Below, piece after piece: positions 7,670 through 17,078 of a stretch of DNA of 64,000 nt (position 1 is the stretch's first letter; every line of letters starts with the position of its first letter). Made by a program: the position numbers and the translations under genes. The DNA lies in assembly GCA_963788585.1 (NCBI GenBank), contig CAWBHA010000003.1, positions 1,364,001 through 1,428,000 of the forward strand, in the 5' to 3' direction. This DNA comes from Bog-473 sp963788585. GTDB lineage: Bacteria; Actinomycetota; Acidimicrobiia; Acidimicrobiales; RAAP-2. A model generated the notes under the pieces. It was given only the letters and a program-made list of their open reading frames with translations. It did no database searches and was not told the DNA's origin.

Positions 7670-8941
7670 ATGCGCCGGCTCGCCGTCCTCTCTCTCCACA
7701 CGTCTCCGCTGGCCCAGCCGGGCACCGGTGACGGCGGCGGCATGAACGTCTACGTGCGTGAGCTGACCGCCGCGCTGGCACGCACGGGCGTCGCCTGCGA
7801 CGTCTTCACGCGGGCGTGGTCGGCCGAGCTGCCCGAGGTCGTCGACGTCGAGCCCGGGCTGCGCGTCCACCATGTCCCCGCCGGCCCCCTCCGGTGCATC
7901 CCGAAGGAGTCGCTGCCCTCCGTCGTCGACGAGTTCACGGCCCGGGTGCTCGGGCGCATGGCCGCCGCCACCGAGTCCGGCGACGACCCGGGCGGCGGGC
8001 TGCCCTACACCTCGGTGCACGCCAACTACTGGCTCTCGGGGCTGTCGGGACACGTGATCAAGCACGAGCTGAACCTGCCGCTCGTCTGTACCTTCCACAC
8101 GCTCGACCGCGTCAAGGCGGTCTCCATGCCCGAGGAGGTCGAGGCCGACATGCCGCACCGTCGGGCCGAGGCCGAGGCGTCGATCATCGAGTGCTCCGAC
8201 GCGGTGCTGGCCTCGTGCACGGTCGAGGCCGAGCAGATCGCCTCGCTCTACGGCGGCGAACCGGGGAGGATCCGCATCGTGCCGCCGGGCGTCGACCACG
8301 CCTTCTACGGCCCGGGCCACCGGCCCCAGGCCCGCCGGGCGCTGGGTCTGCCGCTCGATGGGCGGCTGCTGCTCTTCGTGGGGAGGATCCAGCCGCTCAA
8401 GTGCGCCGACGTGGCCATCGAGACCCTGGCCGAGCTGCTCGAGACGGGCGGCGAGCCGTACCGCCTCGTCGTGGTGGGCGGTCCGAGCGGGCCCCACGGG
8501 GAGAAGTCGCTCCAGGGCCTGTACGACGTGGCCGATGCCCGGGGCGTGCGCGAGCAGGTCCACTTCGTCGAGCCGCAGCCACACGAGCTGCTGTCGTCGT
8601 ACTACCGGGCCGCCGACGTCTGCCTCGTCCCGAGCCGCTCCGAGTCGTTCGGGCTGGTGGCCCTGGAGGCGGCCGCCTGCGGGACGCCGGTCGTCGCCTC
8701 GGCGGTGGGGGGGCTGACCACGCTGGTCGACGACGGCCACACCGGCTTCCTCGTGGAGGACGGCGACCCGTCCTCCTACGCCGCCGCCGTGCGCCGCGTC
8801 TTCGACGAGCCGCTCGCCGCCGAGCGGCTCTCGACGGCATCGGTCCTGCGGGCGCGCCACTACACCTGGCGGGCCGCCGCACGCGCCTTGGTGGAGCTGC
8901 ACGACGAGCTGGCCTCGAGCCGGCTCGTCGAGTGCGGCTGA
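7670..8941 (+). CDS. mshA: D-inositol-3-phosphate glycosyltransferase, mycothiol synthesis
   Basis: A GT4-family glycosyltransferase of 423 residues that transfers N-acetylglucosamine from UDP-GlcNAc to inositol-3-phosphate, the first step of mycothiol synthesis. The N-terminal half has the GDGGGMNVYV motif typical of MshA and an HANYW segment; the C-terminal half has FVGRIQPLK, the SESFGLVALEA nucleotide-sugar motif and CGTPVVAS. Length fits the family. ATG 7670 follows a TAGGCT box. The YbjN-family gene directly downstream is a familiar neighbour of mshA in actinobacteria. The other msh genes are not in this window. Confidence 0.93.
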   Translation: MRRLAVLSLHTSPLAQPGTGDGGGMNVYVRELTAALARTGVACDVFTRAWSAELPEVVDVEPGLRVHHVPAGPLRCIPKESLPSVVDEFTARVLGRMAAATESGDDPGGGLPYTSVHANYWLSGLSGHVIKHELNLPLVCTFHTLDRVKAVSMPEEVEADMPHRRAEAEASIIECSDAVLASCTVEAEQIASLYGGEPGRIRIVPPGVDHAFYGPGHRPQARRALGLPLDGRLLLFVGRIQPLKCADVAIETLAELLETGGEPYRLVVVGGPSGPHGEKSLQGLYDVADARGVREQVHFVEPQPHELLSSYYRAADVCLVPSRSESFGLVALEAAACGTPVVASAVGGLTTLVDDGHTGFLVEDGDPSSYAAAVRRVFDEPLAAERLSTASVLRARHYTWRAAARALVELHDELASSRLVECG

Positions 8942-8965
8942 GCCGGCACCCCCCGGAGCCGTCCC

Positions 8966-9457
8966 GTGCCCGTCGTCGACCTCCCCGAGGAGGAAGAGAT
9001 GGCGGCCGCGGTGGCCTGCATCGACGCCTGGGCCGCACGCGAGCTGGCGGCCGGGGGCCCGCTGGTGGCCGCCGAGCGCCAGGAGGTGACGGACCGCACG
9101 GCGTCGTTCCGCTGGTACCTGCGCTTCAAGGGTGACGAGAAGGACTTCATCACGGTGTGGTTCACCCTCAAGCAGCGCACGCTGTGGCACGAGGCGCAGT
9201 TCATGCCGGTGCCCGAGACCAACCAGGCCGAGGTGTACGCGTACCTGCTCCGCTGCAACGCCAACCTGCTCGGCATGGGGTTCGCGCTGGGGCCCGAGGA
9301 TGCGGTGTACCTGGTGGGGCGGGTGCCGGCGCGGCTCGTCGACGACGACGAGCTCGACCGCATCGCCGGCGCCTCGGTGGTGTACACCGACGATCACTTC
9401 CCGACCGCGATGACGATGGCGCACCCCTCGACGTACCGCCGCCGGCCCCGCCGCTGA
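8966..9457 (+). CDS. YbjN-domain protein
   Basis: A 163-residue soluble protein resembling the YbjN (type III chaperone-like fold) family: an N-terminal helix, then alternating strands with RFKGDEKDF, WFTLKQRTLW and QFMPVP, and a helix containing YLLRCNANLLGMGFAL. YbjN domains are associated with stress phenotypes in enterobacteria, but the actinobacterial members next to mshA have no firmly known role. GTG 8966 is 24 nt after the mshA stop, so co-transcription is likely. Confidence 0.8.
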   Translation: MPVVDLPEEEEMAAAVACIDAWAARELAAGGPLVAAERQEVTDRTASFRWYLRFKGDEKDFITVWFTLKQRTLWHEAQFMPVPETNQAEVYAYLLRCNANLLGMGFALGPEDAVYLVGRVPARLVDDDELDRIAGASVVYTDDHFPTAMTMAHPSTYRRRPRR

Positions 9458-9531
9458 GCGCGCCCGGCGGCCGGGCCGCCGGGGCCGGCGGGGCCAGGTG
9501 GCGATCGGCGGCGACCCGGGGCCGCGCTCGG

Positions 9532-9537
9532 TATCGT
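9532..9537 (+). promoter_or_regulatory. TATCGT -10 box for proC
   Basis: TATCGT ends 8 nt before GTG 9546, and no Shine-Dalgarno intervenes, consistent with a leaderless proC mRNA. Confidence 0.45.
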
Positions 9538-9545
9538 CGCGTGGC

Positions 9546-10361
9546 GTGTCGAGCCTGCTCATCGTCGGCGGCGGGAAGATGGGCAGCGCCCTGCTCGGCG
9601 GCCTCCTCCGTGCGCGCTGGGCCGATGCGGCCGAATTGGCGGTCATCGAGCCGGTGGCCGAGCGCCGCGCCGAGCTGGTCGCGGCGCACCCGGGGCTGCG
9701 TGCGGTCGCGGCGCCCGAGCCGGGGCTCCTGAGCGAGTCCGGCGAGCGGATCGCCGGCGCCGTCCTGGCGGTCAAGTCCGACGCCGCGGAGGGAGCCTGT
9801 CGGGCCCTGGGGCTCACCGGGGTGACCCGGGTGCTCTCGGTCGCGGCGGGCGTGCCCAGCGTCCGCCTGGAGGCCGCGCTCGGCGGGGAGCCGGCCGTCG
9901 TCCGGGCCATGCCCAACATGCCGGCCCTGGTGGGGGCGGGTGTGACGGCGATCTCGGGGGGATCCTTCGCCACGTCGCACGACCTGGCCTGGGCCGAGGA
10001 CGTCCTGTCCGCCGTCGGGACGGTCGTCCGCCTACCCGAGCGCCTGCTCGACGCGGTGACCGGGCTCTCGGGTTCCGGGCCCGCCTACTTCTTCCTCGTG
10101 GCCGAGGCGCTGATGGAGGCGGGCGTGCAGATGGGCCTCACCCGCGAGGTGAGCCGGAGCCTGGTCGTCGGCACGATGCACGGCTCGGCCGCGCTGCTGC
10201 GGGAGACGGGCCGCGACCCCGAGTCGTTGCGCGCCGAGGTGACCTCGCCGGCGGGCACGACGGCGGCGGGGATCCGGACCCTGGAGGCGAGAGCCGTCCG
10301 GTCGGCCTTCATGGAGGCGGTGGCGGCCGCCACGGAGCGGTCGCGCAACCTGCAGCGCTGA
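9546..10361 (+). CDS. proC: pyrroline-5-carboxylate reductase
   Basis: A 271-residue enzyme reducing 1-pyrroline-5-carboxylate to proline with NAD(P)H. The dinucleotide motif VGGGKMG is at the very N-terminus, VRAMPNMPALVGAG lies mid-protein, and the C-terminal dimer/active-site block contains TGLSGSGPAYFF and TSPAGTTAAGI. The start at GTG 9546 leaves the usual short N-terminus before the Rossmann motif; an upstream in-frame start at 9498 would add unconserved residues. The next gene begins 15 nt downstream. Confidence 0.95.
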   Translation: MSSLLIVGGGKMGSALLGGLLRARWADAAELAVIEPVAERRAELVAAHPGLRAVAAPEPGLLSESGERIAGAVLAVKSDAAEGACRALGLTGVTRVLSVAAGVPSVRLEAALGGEPAVVRAMPNMPALVGAGVTAISGGSFATSHDLAWAEDVLSAVGTVVRLPERLLDAVTGLSGSGPAYFFLVAEALMEAGVQMGLTREVSRSLVVGTMHGSAALLRETGRDPESLRAEVTSPAGTTAAGIRTLEARAVRSAFMEAVAAATERSRNLQR

Positions 10362-10376
10362 GCGCGGCGCACGCAC

Positions 10377-11265
10377 GTGGCCCCGACGGTCTTCTTCCTC
10401 TCCGACTACGGCACGCAGGACGAGTTCGCCGGGGTGGTCCACGCCGTCATCGCCGCCCGCGCGCCGGGGACGACGGTCATCGACCTCACCCATCACATCC
10501 CGGCCTTCGACGTGCGCGCGGGGAGCCACACCCTCGTGCGGGCCGTGCCGCACCTGGGCACGGGCGTGGTGCTGGCCGTCGTCGACCCCGGCGTCGGGAC
10601 CGATCGGCGGGGCGTCGCGTTGGAGGTGACGCTGCCCGCCGGCGGCGCGCTGTCCTTCGTCGGCCCCGACAACGGCCTGCTCGTCGCGGCCGCCGAGGCG
10701 GCCGGCGAGTCGCCCATCGGGTCGGTGGTGGAGCTGGAGCGCGGAGCCGCGGCCGCAGCCGCCGATCGCGGCGCCACCTTCGACGGGCGAGACCTGTTCG
10801 CGCCGGCCGCGGCCGCGCTGTGCACCGGCACGCCACTCTCCGCGCTGGGTGCGCCGGTGGAACCGGCGTCGCTGGTGCGCCTGATCGGTGGCGTCGTCGA
10901 GCAGGGCCGGCTGCACGACGGCCGCACGTGCCTGCGCGCCGAGGTGACGTGGGTCGACCACTTCGGGAACCTGCAATTGGCGGCGACGGTGGCGGACGCG
11001 CGGCGTGCGGGGATCCCCGCCGCCGGGAGCATCGAGCTGGCGGCCCGCGTCGGATCGGATCGCGAGTATCTCGACGGGTTGCCCCACTCGCTGGTGCCCG
11101 ACGGGGTCACGCTGCGCTGTGTCGACGCCTTCGGCGACTTGAGGCGCGGCGAGTTCGGGCTGATCGTCGACGCCAACGGCCACCTGGCCGTCGTGGCCGG
11201 CGAGGCGTCGGCGGCGCCACTGGCTCAACGTCGTCGCGGGGGAGCTGCTCGTCCTGGCCTGGTGA
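10377..11265 (+). CDS. SAM hydrolase (adenosine-forming, former DUF62), frameshifted near its end
   Basis: The family cleaves S-adenosylmethionine to adenosine and methionine. Signature segments are visible: FFLSDYGTQDEFAG, DPGVGTDRRGV, GPDNGLL, DGRDLFAPAAA and VDHFGNLQL. The frame opened by GTG 10377 runs without a stop into rex, but the family's typical ending (WLNVVAGELLVLAW) is encoded in the +1 frame and stops with TGA at 11263-11265. A one-base insertion (or two-base loss) at about 11205-11217 explains this. I therefore end the gene at 11265 and do not call it a fusion with Rex. Confidence 0.82.
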
Positions 11266-11325
11266 CCGGCGGCGCGGGCCGGTCGGTGGCCCGAATCGGT
11301 TTGGTACCGCCGGGACCCCCCTCGG

Positions 11326-11331
11326 TACCAT
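11326..11331 (+). promoter_or_regulatory. TACCAT -10 box for rex
   Basis: TACCAT ends 8 nt before GTG 11340. The same spacing occurs before proC and other genes in the window. Confidence 0.45.
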
Positions 11332-11339
11332 CCGACGCA

Positions 11340-12092
11340 GTGAGCGAGCAGCAACCCCCGACGCCCGGGCCTGTCGTCCCCCCTGCGAAACGGATCCCCG
11401 AGGCGACCGTGCTGCGGCTGCCCATCTATCAGCGGATCCTGTTGGAGCTGGCGCGGGCCGGCGCCAAGACGGTCTCCTCGGAGCAACTCGCCGAGCTGGC
11501 CCGCGTCAACGCGGCGAAGGTGCGCAAGGATCTCTCGTTGCTGGGCTCGTTCGGCACCCGCGGATCGGGCTACGACCCCGACTTCCTGATCGCGCAGATC
11601 GATCGTGCGCTCGGCGTCGACGAGAACTGGTCCGTCGCCATCGTGGGCATCGGAAACCTCGGGCGTGCGCTGACCAATTCGGCGGGCTTCGCCTCGCGGG
11701 GCTGCCAGGTCACCTCGCTGTTCGACGTCGACCCCGGCGTGGTCGGCGAGGAGATCCGCGGCATCCCCGTGCGGCACATGGACGAGATCGCGCAGCTGCG
11801 CCGGTCCGACTGCCCCGACATCGGCGTCATCACCACCCCGGGGTGGGCGGCACAGGGCGTGGCCGAACTGCTCGTGCGCGCCGGCGTCACCTCGTTGCTG
11901 AATTTCGCGCCCCGCGTGCTGCACGTGCCCCCGACGGTGCACCTGCGCTACGTCGATCTCTCCATCGAGCTGCAGGTGCTCGGGTTCTACCGGGCCCGCC
12001 AGGAGGAGCCCGAGCGGGCAGGCGCCAACGGCGACCAGCGCGGCCCGCTCATGCGCTCCGTCGGGCTCTCGCCGGGCACGGAGCTGCGCTGA
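11340..12092 (+). CDS. rex: redox-sensing transcriptional repressor Rex
   Basis: A 250-residue NADH/NAD+-sensing repressor. Residues ~20-90 form the winged helix (PIYQRILLELA, SSEQLAELA, AKVRKDLSLLGSFGTRG); residues ~95-220 form a Rossmann domain with VGIGNLGRAL and a D-V-D at the end of the second strand, which favours NAD(H). The C-terminal swap helix contains DLSIELQVLGFYRA. Rex homologues usually control respiratory and fermentative genes; immediately downstream is hemA. I did not find the classical TTGTGAA-N4-TTCACAA operator in this window. GTG 11340 follows a TACCAT -10 box. Confidence 0.93.
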   Translation: MSEQQPPTPGPVVPPAKRIPEATVLRLPIYQRILLELARAGAKTVSSEQLAELARVNAAKVRKDLSLLGSFGTRGSGYDPDFLIAQIDRALGVDENWSVAIVGIGNLGRALTNSAGFASRGCQVTSLFDVDPGVVGEEIRGIPVRHMDEIAQLRRSDCPDIGVITTPGWAAQGVAELLVRAGVTSLLNFAPRVLHVPPTVHLRYVDLSIELQVLGFYRARQEEPERAGANGDQRGPLMRSVGLSPGTELR

Positions 12093-12150
12093 CGACGACC
12101 CGCCGCGCCGGGCCCGTCCCCGGACTGGCAGGCTGGAGGGCGGGACGGGC

Positions 12151-12204
12151 ACAATTGTCGGCCTGCACCGCGGCCTGAACCGCAGCCTGAACCGCAGCCT
12201 GAAC
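12151..12204 (+). repeat. palindrome and 12-bp tandem repeat in the hemA leader
   Basis: ACAATTGT (12151-12158) is a perfect 8-bp palindrome. Bases 12169-12204 hold three tandem copies of CGCAGCCTGAAC (the first reads CGCGGCCTGAAC). The AAAGGA Shine-Dalgarno of hemA follows directly. A regulatory role for hemA is possible but unproven. Confidence 0.7.
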
Positions 12205-12218
12205 CGGAAAGGAACAAC

Positions 12219-13495
12219 GTGTCCGTCGTCGTCGTAGGGCTCCAACACTCCCAAGCCCCGCTGTCCCTCCTCGAGGCGACCGCGGTGGCCGACGACGACC
12301 TGCACAAGGTCCTGAGCGCCCTGAGCCACCGCCGCAACATCCAGGAAGCCGTGGTGCTCTCCACCTGCCTGCGCACCGAGGTCTACGCGGTCGTCGACCG
12401 CTTCCACGACGCCGTGGCCGAGACCTACGACGTCCTGGCGGAGCACTCTGGCCTCTCGGTCGACGAGCTCGCCGAGCACGCGACGATCCGCTTCGACGAC
12501 GACGTCACCGCCCACCTCTTCGCGGTCACCTCGGGCCTCGAGTCCGTCGTCATCGGCGAGACCGAGGTGGTGGGCCAGGTCCGGCGGGCCTTCGAGCGGG
12601 CACGGAGGAGGGGACGTGCGGCCCGGTCCTCTCCGCACTCTTCCGGCACGCGCTGCAGACCGGCAAGCGCGTGCGGACCGAGACCGGCATCAGCACGGGG
12701 ACGACGTCGTTCGCCTACGCCGCCGTGACGGTCGCCCGCGGCAAGGACCAGGCCGGGCTCCGGGGTGCACGGGTCGTCGTGGTGGGAGCGGGCGAAATGG
12801 GCCTCGGCGTCTGCCGCGCGCTGGCCGACGATCCCCGCGGCCGACGCGCCACAGCGAGTGGTGGTGGTCAATCGCTCGCAGAAGCGGGCGCGACGAGCTC
12901 GTGCGCCAGGCGACGTCGGGCGCCTTCGAGATGCGGGCGGCGCCCCTCGATCGTGTGGCAGGAGAACTGGCGGGCGCCGACGTTGTGCTGACGGCCGTGG
13001 CGGCGGAGTCCCACGTGCTGCACGCGGCGGACTTCGGCGAGGTGCGCCGGCCGCTGCTGGTGGTGGACCTCGGCGTCCCCCGCAACGTCGATCCGTCCGT
13101 CGGCTCGCTCGTCGCCGTCACGCTGCTCGACATGGACACGTTGCGCGCCTTGGTCGCTCAGGCGCTCGGCGAACGCCAGGAGGAGTCGGTGGCGGCCCAG
13201 CGCATCGTGGCCGACGAGGTGGCGCGCTACCGCACGGCGAGCCGCCAACGCGGTGCGGCTCCCGTCATCGCGTCGTTGCGAGCCCGCCTGGAGTCGTTGC
13301 GCGATCACCGAGCTCGAGCGGCACCGCGCGCAACTGGCCGACCTCAGCGAGGAGGAGTGGGAGCACGTGGACGTGGCGACGAAGGCCGCGCTGGCCAAGA
13401 TGCTGCACGAGCCCACGATGCTGCTGAAGGAGACCGCCGGGACGCCCCGCGGCGAACGCCTCGTCGAGGCGTTGCGCATCCTCTTCGACCTCTAG
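12219..13495 (+). CDS. hemA: glutamyl-tRNA reductase, frame broken in several places
   Basis: First enzyme of the C5 heme pathway, reducing glutamyl-tRNA to glutamate-1-semialdehyde with NADPH. The N-terminal block carries the catalytic-cysteine motif STCLRTEVYA and the ESVVIGETEVVGQVRRA segment; the middle gives HALQTGKRVRTE and GAGEMG; the C-terminal block gives KMLHEPTMLLKE. These blocks lie in different frames: breaks occur at about 12612 (-1), 12840 (+1), 12892 (+1) and 13300 (+1). Coding similarity continues across every break. GTG 12219 has a good AAAGGA Shine-Dalgarno. I read it as a real hemA with sequence errors; genuine recent inactivation cannot be excluded from the sequence alone. 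Confidence 0.85.
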
Positions 13496-13520
13496 TCGCA
13501 GCCATGGGATAGTCACGGCC

Positions 13521-14505
13521 ATGGCAACCGTCCGCCTGGCCACCCGCGGCTCACCCCTCGCGCTCCGCCAGACCGAGATGGTCGCCGAGCTCCTACGCCG
13601 CGCCCGATCCCGGGGTCGAGGTCGAGCCTGTCGTCGTGCGCACCCGTGGTGACCGGGACACCTCGTCGTCGCTCGACCAGATCGGCGGCCAGGGCGTGTT
13701 CGTCGACCGAGGTGGAGGCTGCGGTGACCGACGGGCGGGCCGACGCCGCCGTGCACTCCGCCAAGGACATGCCCTCGACCATGCCCGCCCACCTCGTCCT
13801 CGGCGCGGTACCCCCGCGGGCCGACGCCCGTGACGGGCTCGTCGGCAGCACGCTCGCCGGCCTGCCGCCCGGAGGTCTCGTCGCCACCGGGTCGGCGCGG
13901 CGGCGGGCCCAGCTGGCCTACCTCCGTCCCGATCTGGTCTTCACCGAGGCGCTGCGGGGAACATGGCGCGGCGGGTCGCTCTGGCGGAGGACGGGACCGT
14001 CTCGGCCGTCGTCGTCGCGGTGGCCGCCATGGACCGGCTGGGGTGGCGCAGCCGCCTCGACGACGTGCTCGACCCGCTCGACATGCTGCCCCAGGTGGGT
14101 CAGGGGGCGATCGCGGTGCAGTGCCGGGCCGACGACACCGCCACCCGAGGGCTGCTCGGCGCGATCGACGACGCGCCCAGCGCACCACGCGCTGGCGGGC
14201 CGAACGGGCGGTCCTGGCCGCATTGGGCGGGAGTTGCAGCGTGCCGGTGGGGGCGTACGCCGAGGTGGTGGCGTCGCCGTCGCCGTTGCCGTGCCGTTGC
14301 CGTCGCCGTCGCTGCGCCTGCGGGTGGCGGGCCTGGTGGCGAGCGGCGACGGGCGCACGGTGGTCCGGATGGCACGCGAGGGCGACGACCCCGAGCGCCT
14401 CGGCGCCGAGCTGGCCCGTGCGCTGCTCGAGGGCGGGGGCGCGGCGATCGACGGCTTCGACGCCGGCGCGGCGGGCCTGGCGAGCCCGAGTGCCGGCGTC
14501 GGTGA
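13521..14505 (+). CDS. hemC: hydroxymethylbilane synthase, frame broken in several places
   Basis: Polymerises four porphobilinogen units to hydroxymethylbilane. Family segments appear in order but in alternating frames: LATRGSPLALRQTE at the start, then VVVRTRGDRD and GGQGVFV, DAAVHSAKDMPS, TGSARRRAQL, DMLPQVGQGAIAVQ, and the dipyrromethane-cofactor cysteine in LGGSCSVPVGAYA. Breaks fall near 13600 (+1), 13712 (+1), 13960 (-1), 14182 (-1), 14295 (-1) and close to the C-terminus. The TGA at 14503-14505 overlaps the GTG of cobA-hemD. As with hemA, dense base-level errors are the simplest explanation. Confidence 0.83.
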
Positions 14506-16032
14506 CCGTCTACCTCGTCGGCGCGGGACCGGGCGACCCGGGACTCTTGACCCGGCGGGGCGCCCGGTTGTTGGCCCGCGCCGATGTCGTCCTCCACGAC
14601 CGGTTGGTCAGCCCGGCCATCTTGGACCTGGTCCCGGCCTCGGCCGAACTGATCGACGTCGGCAAGGATCCCGACACCGCGGCCGGCGGGACCGCCGGGA
14701 CCGCCGGGACCGCCCGCCAGGACGAGATTGCCCGGCTGCTCGTCGAGCACGGCCGGCGCTCGGCCGTCGTGGTCCGGCTGAAGGGTGGCGACCCGTTCCT
14801 CTTCGGCCGTGGCGGCGAGGAGGTCGCCGTGCTCGTGCGGGCCGGCATCCCCTGGGAGGTCGTGCCCGGGGTCACGTCCGCCTTCGGCGTCCCGGCCGCG
14901 GTCGGCATCCCCGTCACCCAGCGTGGCCTGGCGTCCTCGGTGACCGTGGTCACGGGCCGCGTCGGTGACCCCCCGGGCTCGGAGGGACCGGACTGGGACG
15001 CGCTGGCACGAGCCGGCGGGACCCTCGTGATCCTCATGGGCATGACGGCCCGGGCCGCCATCGCCGACGCGCTCGTCCACGGCGGGCGCTCGCCGGACAC
15101 GCCCGTCGCCGTCGTCGCCCGCGGCACCACGGCGGCCCAGCGCGTGGTGCGCACGACGCTCGAGCGGCTGGCGGAGGTCGACCTGGGGCCGCCCGCGGTG
15201 ATCGTCGTCGGCGCGGTGGCGGCACTGGGCGTCGAGACGTCGGCGGACCGCGGGGGCCCACTGGCGGGTCGCGTCGTCGTGGTGACCCGCTCGGGCCCGC
15301 GCGCGCAGGGGCTCGTCGACGCGCTCGAACGCGCCGGCGCCACGGCGCTCGAGCTTCCCCTGACCCGCCAGGTCGACGCCGCCGACGGCGGGGCCGCCCT
15401 GCGGGTGGCCGCCGACTCGGTGCGCACGCACCGCTGGCTGGTCGTCACCTCGGCCGTCGCCGTCGATCACTTCATGGCCGAGGTGCGGGACGCCCGCGTC
15501 CTGGGGCCGGTGCTCGTCGCCGCGGTCGGGCCGGCCACCGCCGACGCCCTGCGCCGCCAGGGCGTCGAGCCGGATCTCGTGCCGGCGGAGCACAGCGCGC
15601 GGGCGCTGGTGGAGACCTTCCCCGACTTCGACGGGTCGGGTTCGGCGCGCGTGCTGTTCCCCTGTGCCGACCTCGCGCCGGACACCGTCGAGGAGGGGTT
15701 GGGTGCCAAGGGATGGGAGGTCGTCCGGGTGGAGGCGTACCGCACGGTGCCGCTGGGGGCGCCCGCGCCCGAACTGCTCGCCCGGGTCGAAACGGCGGAC
15801 GCGATCACGTTCACCGCGTCTTCCTCGGTGCAGGCCTTCGTGGCGCTGCGGACGCCCGAAGGACGGGGCGTACGGGCTCCCGCGTACGTGGTGTGCATCG
15901 GCCCGACCACCGCCGGACGCGGCGCGTGCCGCCGGTCTCACCGGTGTCCACGAGGCATGGGGGTCTTCGGGCCAGGGGATCGTCGACGAGCTCGTCGGCC
16001 ACTTCGGCGACCAGGGAGACGGCCGCTCCTAG
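14502..16032 (+). CDS. cobA-hemD: fused uroporphyrinogen-III methyltransferase / uroporphyrinogen-III synthase
   Basis: Residues ~1-245 are a SAM-dependent uroporphyrinogen-III C-methyltransferase (GAGPGDPGLLT, RLKGGDPFLFGRGGEE, VPGVTSAFGVPA, PVTQRG), diverting uroporphyrinogen III toward siroheme and cobalamin. Residues ~255 to the end are a HemD domain (VVVVTRSGPRAQGL, TFTASSSVQAF) that cyclises hydroxymethylbilane. A run of three GTA tripeptides near residue 65 comes from a short GC-rich DNA repeat. One +1 frame break at ~15915 separates the body from the true C-terminus, which ends LVGHFGDQGDGRS at 16032. GTG 14502 overlaps the hemC stop as GTGA. Confidence 0.88.
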
Positions 16033-16035
16033 GCT
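16030..16035 (+). promoter_or_regulatory. TAGGCT -10 box before hemB
   Basis: TAGGCT overlaps the hemD stop codon and ends 7 nt before ATG 16043, so hemB may have its own leaderless promoter in addition to read-through. Confidence 0.4.
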
Positions 16036-16042
16036 GGCGCAG

Positions 16043-17078
16043 ATGGCAGAGGCGACACCGACCGTGCCCGGGGCCACACCGACCACCGCCGCGGCCGCGT
16101 TCCCGGCGCGCCGGCTGCGCCGGTTGCGCCGGACGCCGGCCCTGCGCCGGCTGGTGGCCGAGGCGCGTCTCGGGGTGGACGACCTGGTGGCACCGCTCTT
16201 CGTGCGCGAGGGCATCGGAAGCGCCCGTCCCGATCCCCTCGATGCCGGGGGAGGTCCAGCACACCGTCGACTCGCTGGTGGTGGAGGCCAAGCGGCTCGT
16301 CTCGTTGGGGATCCCGGCGCTGATCCTCTTCGGGGTGCCCGCGCACAAGGACGCCGAGGGAAGCGGAGCCTGGGACCCCGACGGCGTGGTGCAGGTCGCG
16401 CTGCGTGCCGTGCGGGACGCGGTGGGCGACGAGCTCGTGCTGATGGCGGACCTGTGTCTCGACGAGTACACCGACCACGGGCACTGCGGCGTGCTGGGAC
16501 CCGACGGCGAGGTCCGCAACGATCCGACGCTCGAGCGGTACCAGCAGATCGCGCTCGCCCAGGCCGACGCGGGCGCCGACGTGGTGGCACCGAGCGGGAT
16601 GATGGACGGGCAGGTGGCGGCCATCCGGTCCGCGCTCGAAGGAGCCGGCCACGACCGGGTGGCCATCCTCGCCTACGCCGCCAAGTACGCGTCCGCGCTC
16701 TACGGACCCTTCCGCGACGCGGTCGACGTCACCATCGCGGGCGGCGGCGACCGCCGCGCCTACCAGCAGGACCCGGCCAACGGGCGCGAGGCGTTGGCCG
16801 AGATCGAGCTGGACGTAGCGGAGGGCGCCGACATGATCATGGTGAAGCCGGCCATGACGTCGCTCGACGTGCTGGCGACGGTGCGGGGCCGCGTGGCCGT
16901 CCCCCTGGCGGCGTACCACGTGAGCGGCGAGTTCGCGATGATCAAGGCGGCGGCGGACGCCGGCTGGATCGACGGCCCGGCGGTGGCGCTCGAACAGCTC
17001 ACCGTCCTCAAGCGGGCGGGCGCCGACTTCATCCTCACCTACTTCGCCGCAGAGGTGGCCGAGGCGCTCGGTGGCTGA
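16043..17078 (+). CDS. hemB: delta-aminolevulinic acid dehydratase (porphobilinogen synthase), one frameshift
   Basis: Condenses two aminolevulinate molecules to porphobilinogen. Both active-site lysine motifs are intact (AYAAKYASALYGPF and MIMVKPAM). The metal loop reads DLCLDEYTDHGHCG, i.e. two of the three classical zinc cysteines with Asp in the middle position, the pattern I recall for actinobacterial enzymes. The N-terminal ~58 residues (RRLRRLRRTP, LVAPLFVREGI) are in another frame; a +1 break at ~16216 joins them to the body beginning EAPVPIPSMPGE. The gene ends in GCTCGGTGGCTGA and overlaps hemL by 8 nt. Confidence 0.9.

Noticed and set aside
10377..12092. A single 571-codon open frame that looks like a SAM hydrolase-Rex fusion
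   Set aside because: The hydrolase's conserved C-terminus is in the +1 frame with its own TGA at 11265, and rex has its own GTG and TACCAT box; the open frame is a by-product of an indel.
10032..12638. Very long minus-strand open frame (868 codons) opposite proC, rex and hemA
   Set aside because: Composition is Arg/His/Gly/Gln-rich as expected for the antisense of GC-rich genes, and recognised genes occupy the other strand.
12219..14505. Treating hemA and hemC as true pseudogenes
   Set aside because: Breaks are single-base, of both signs and preserve protein similarity on both sides; sequence error is more economical, though not proven.
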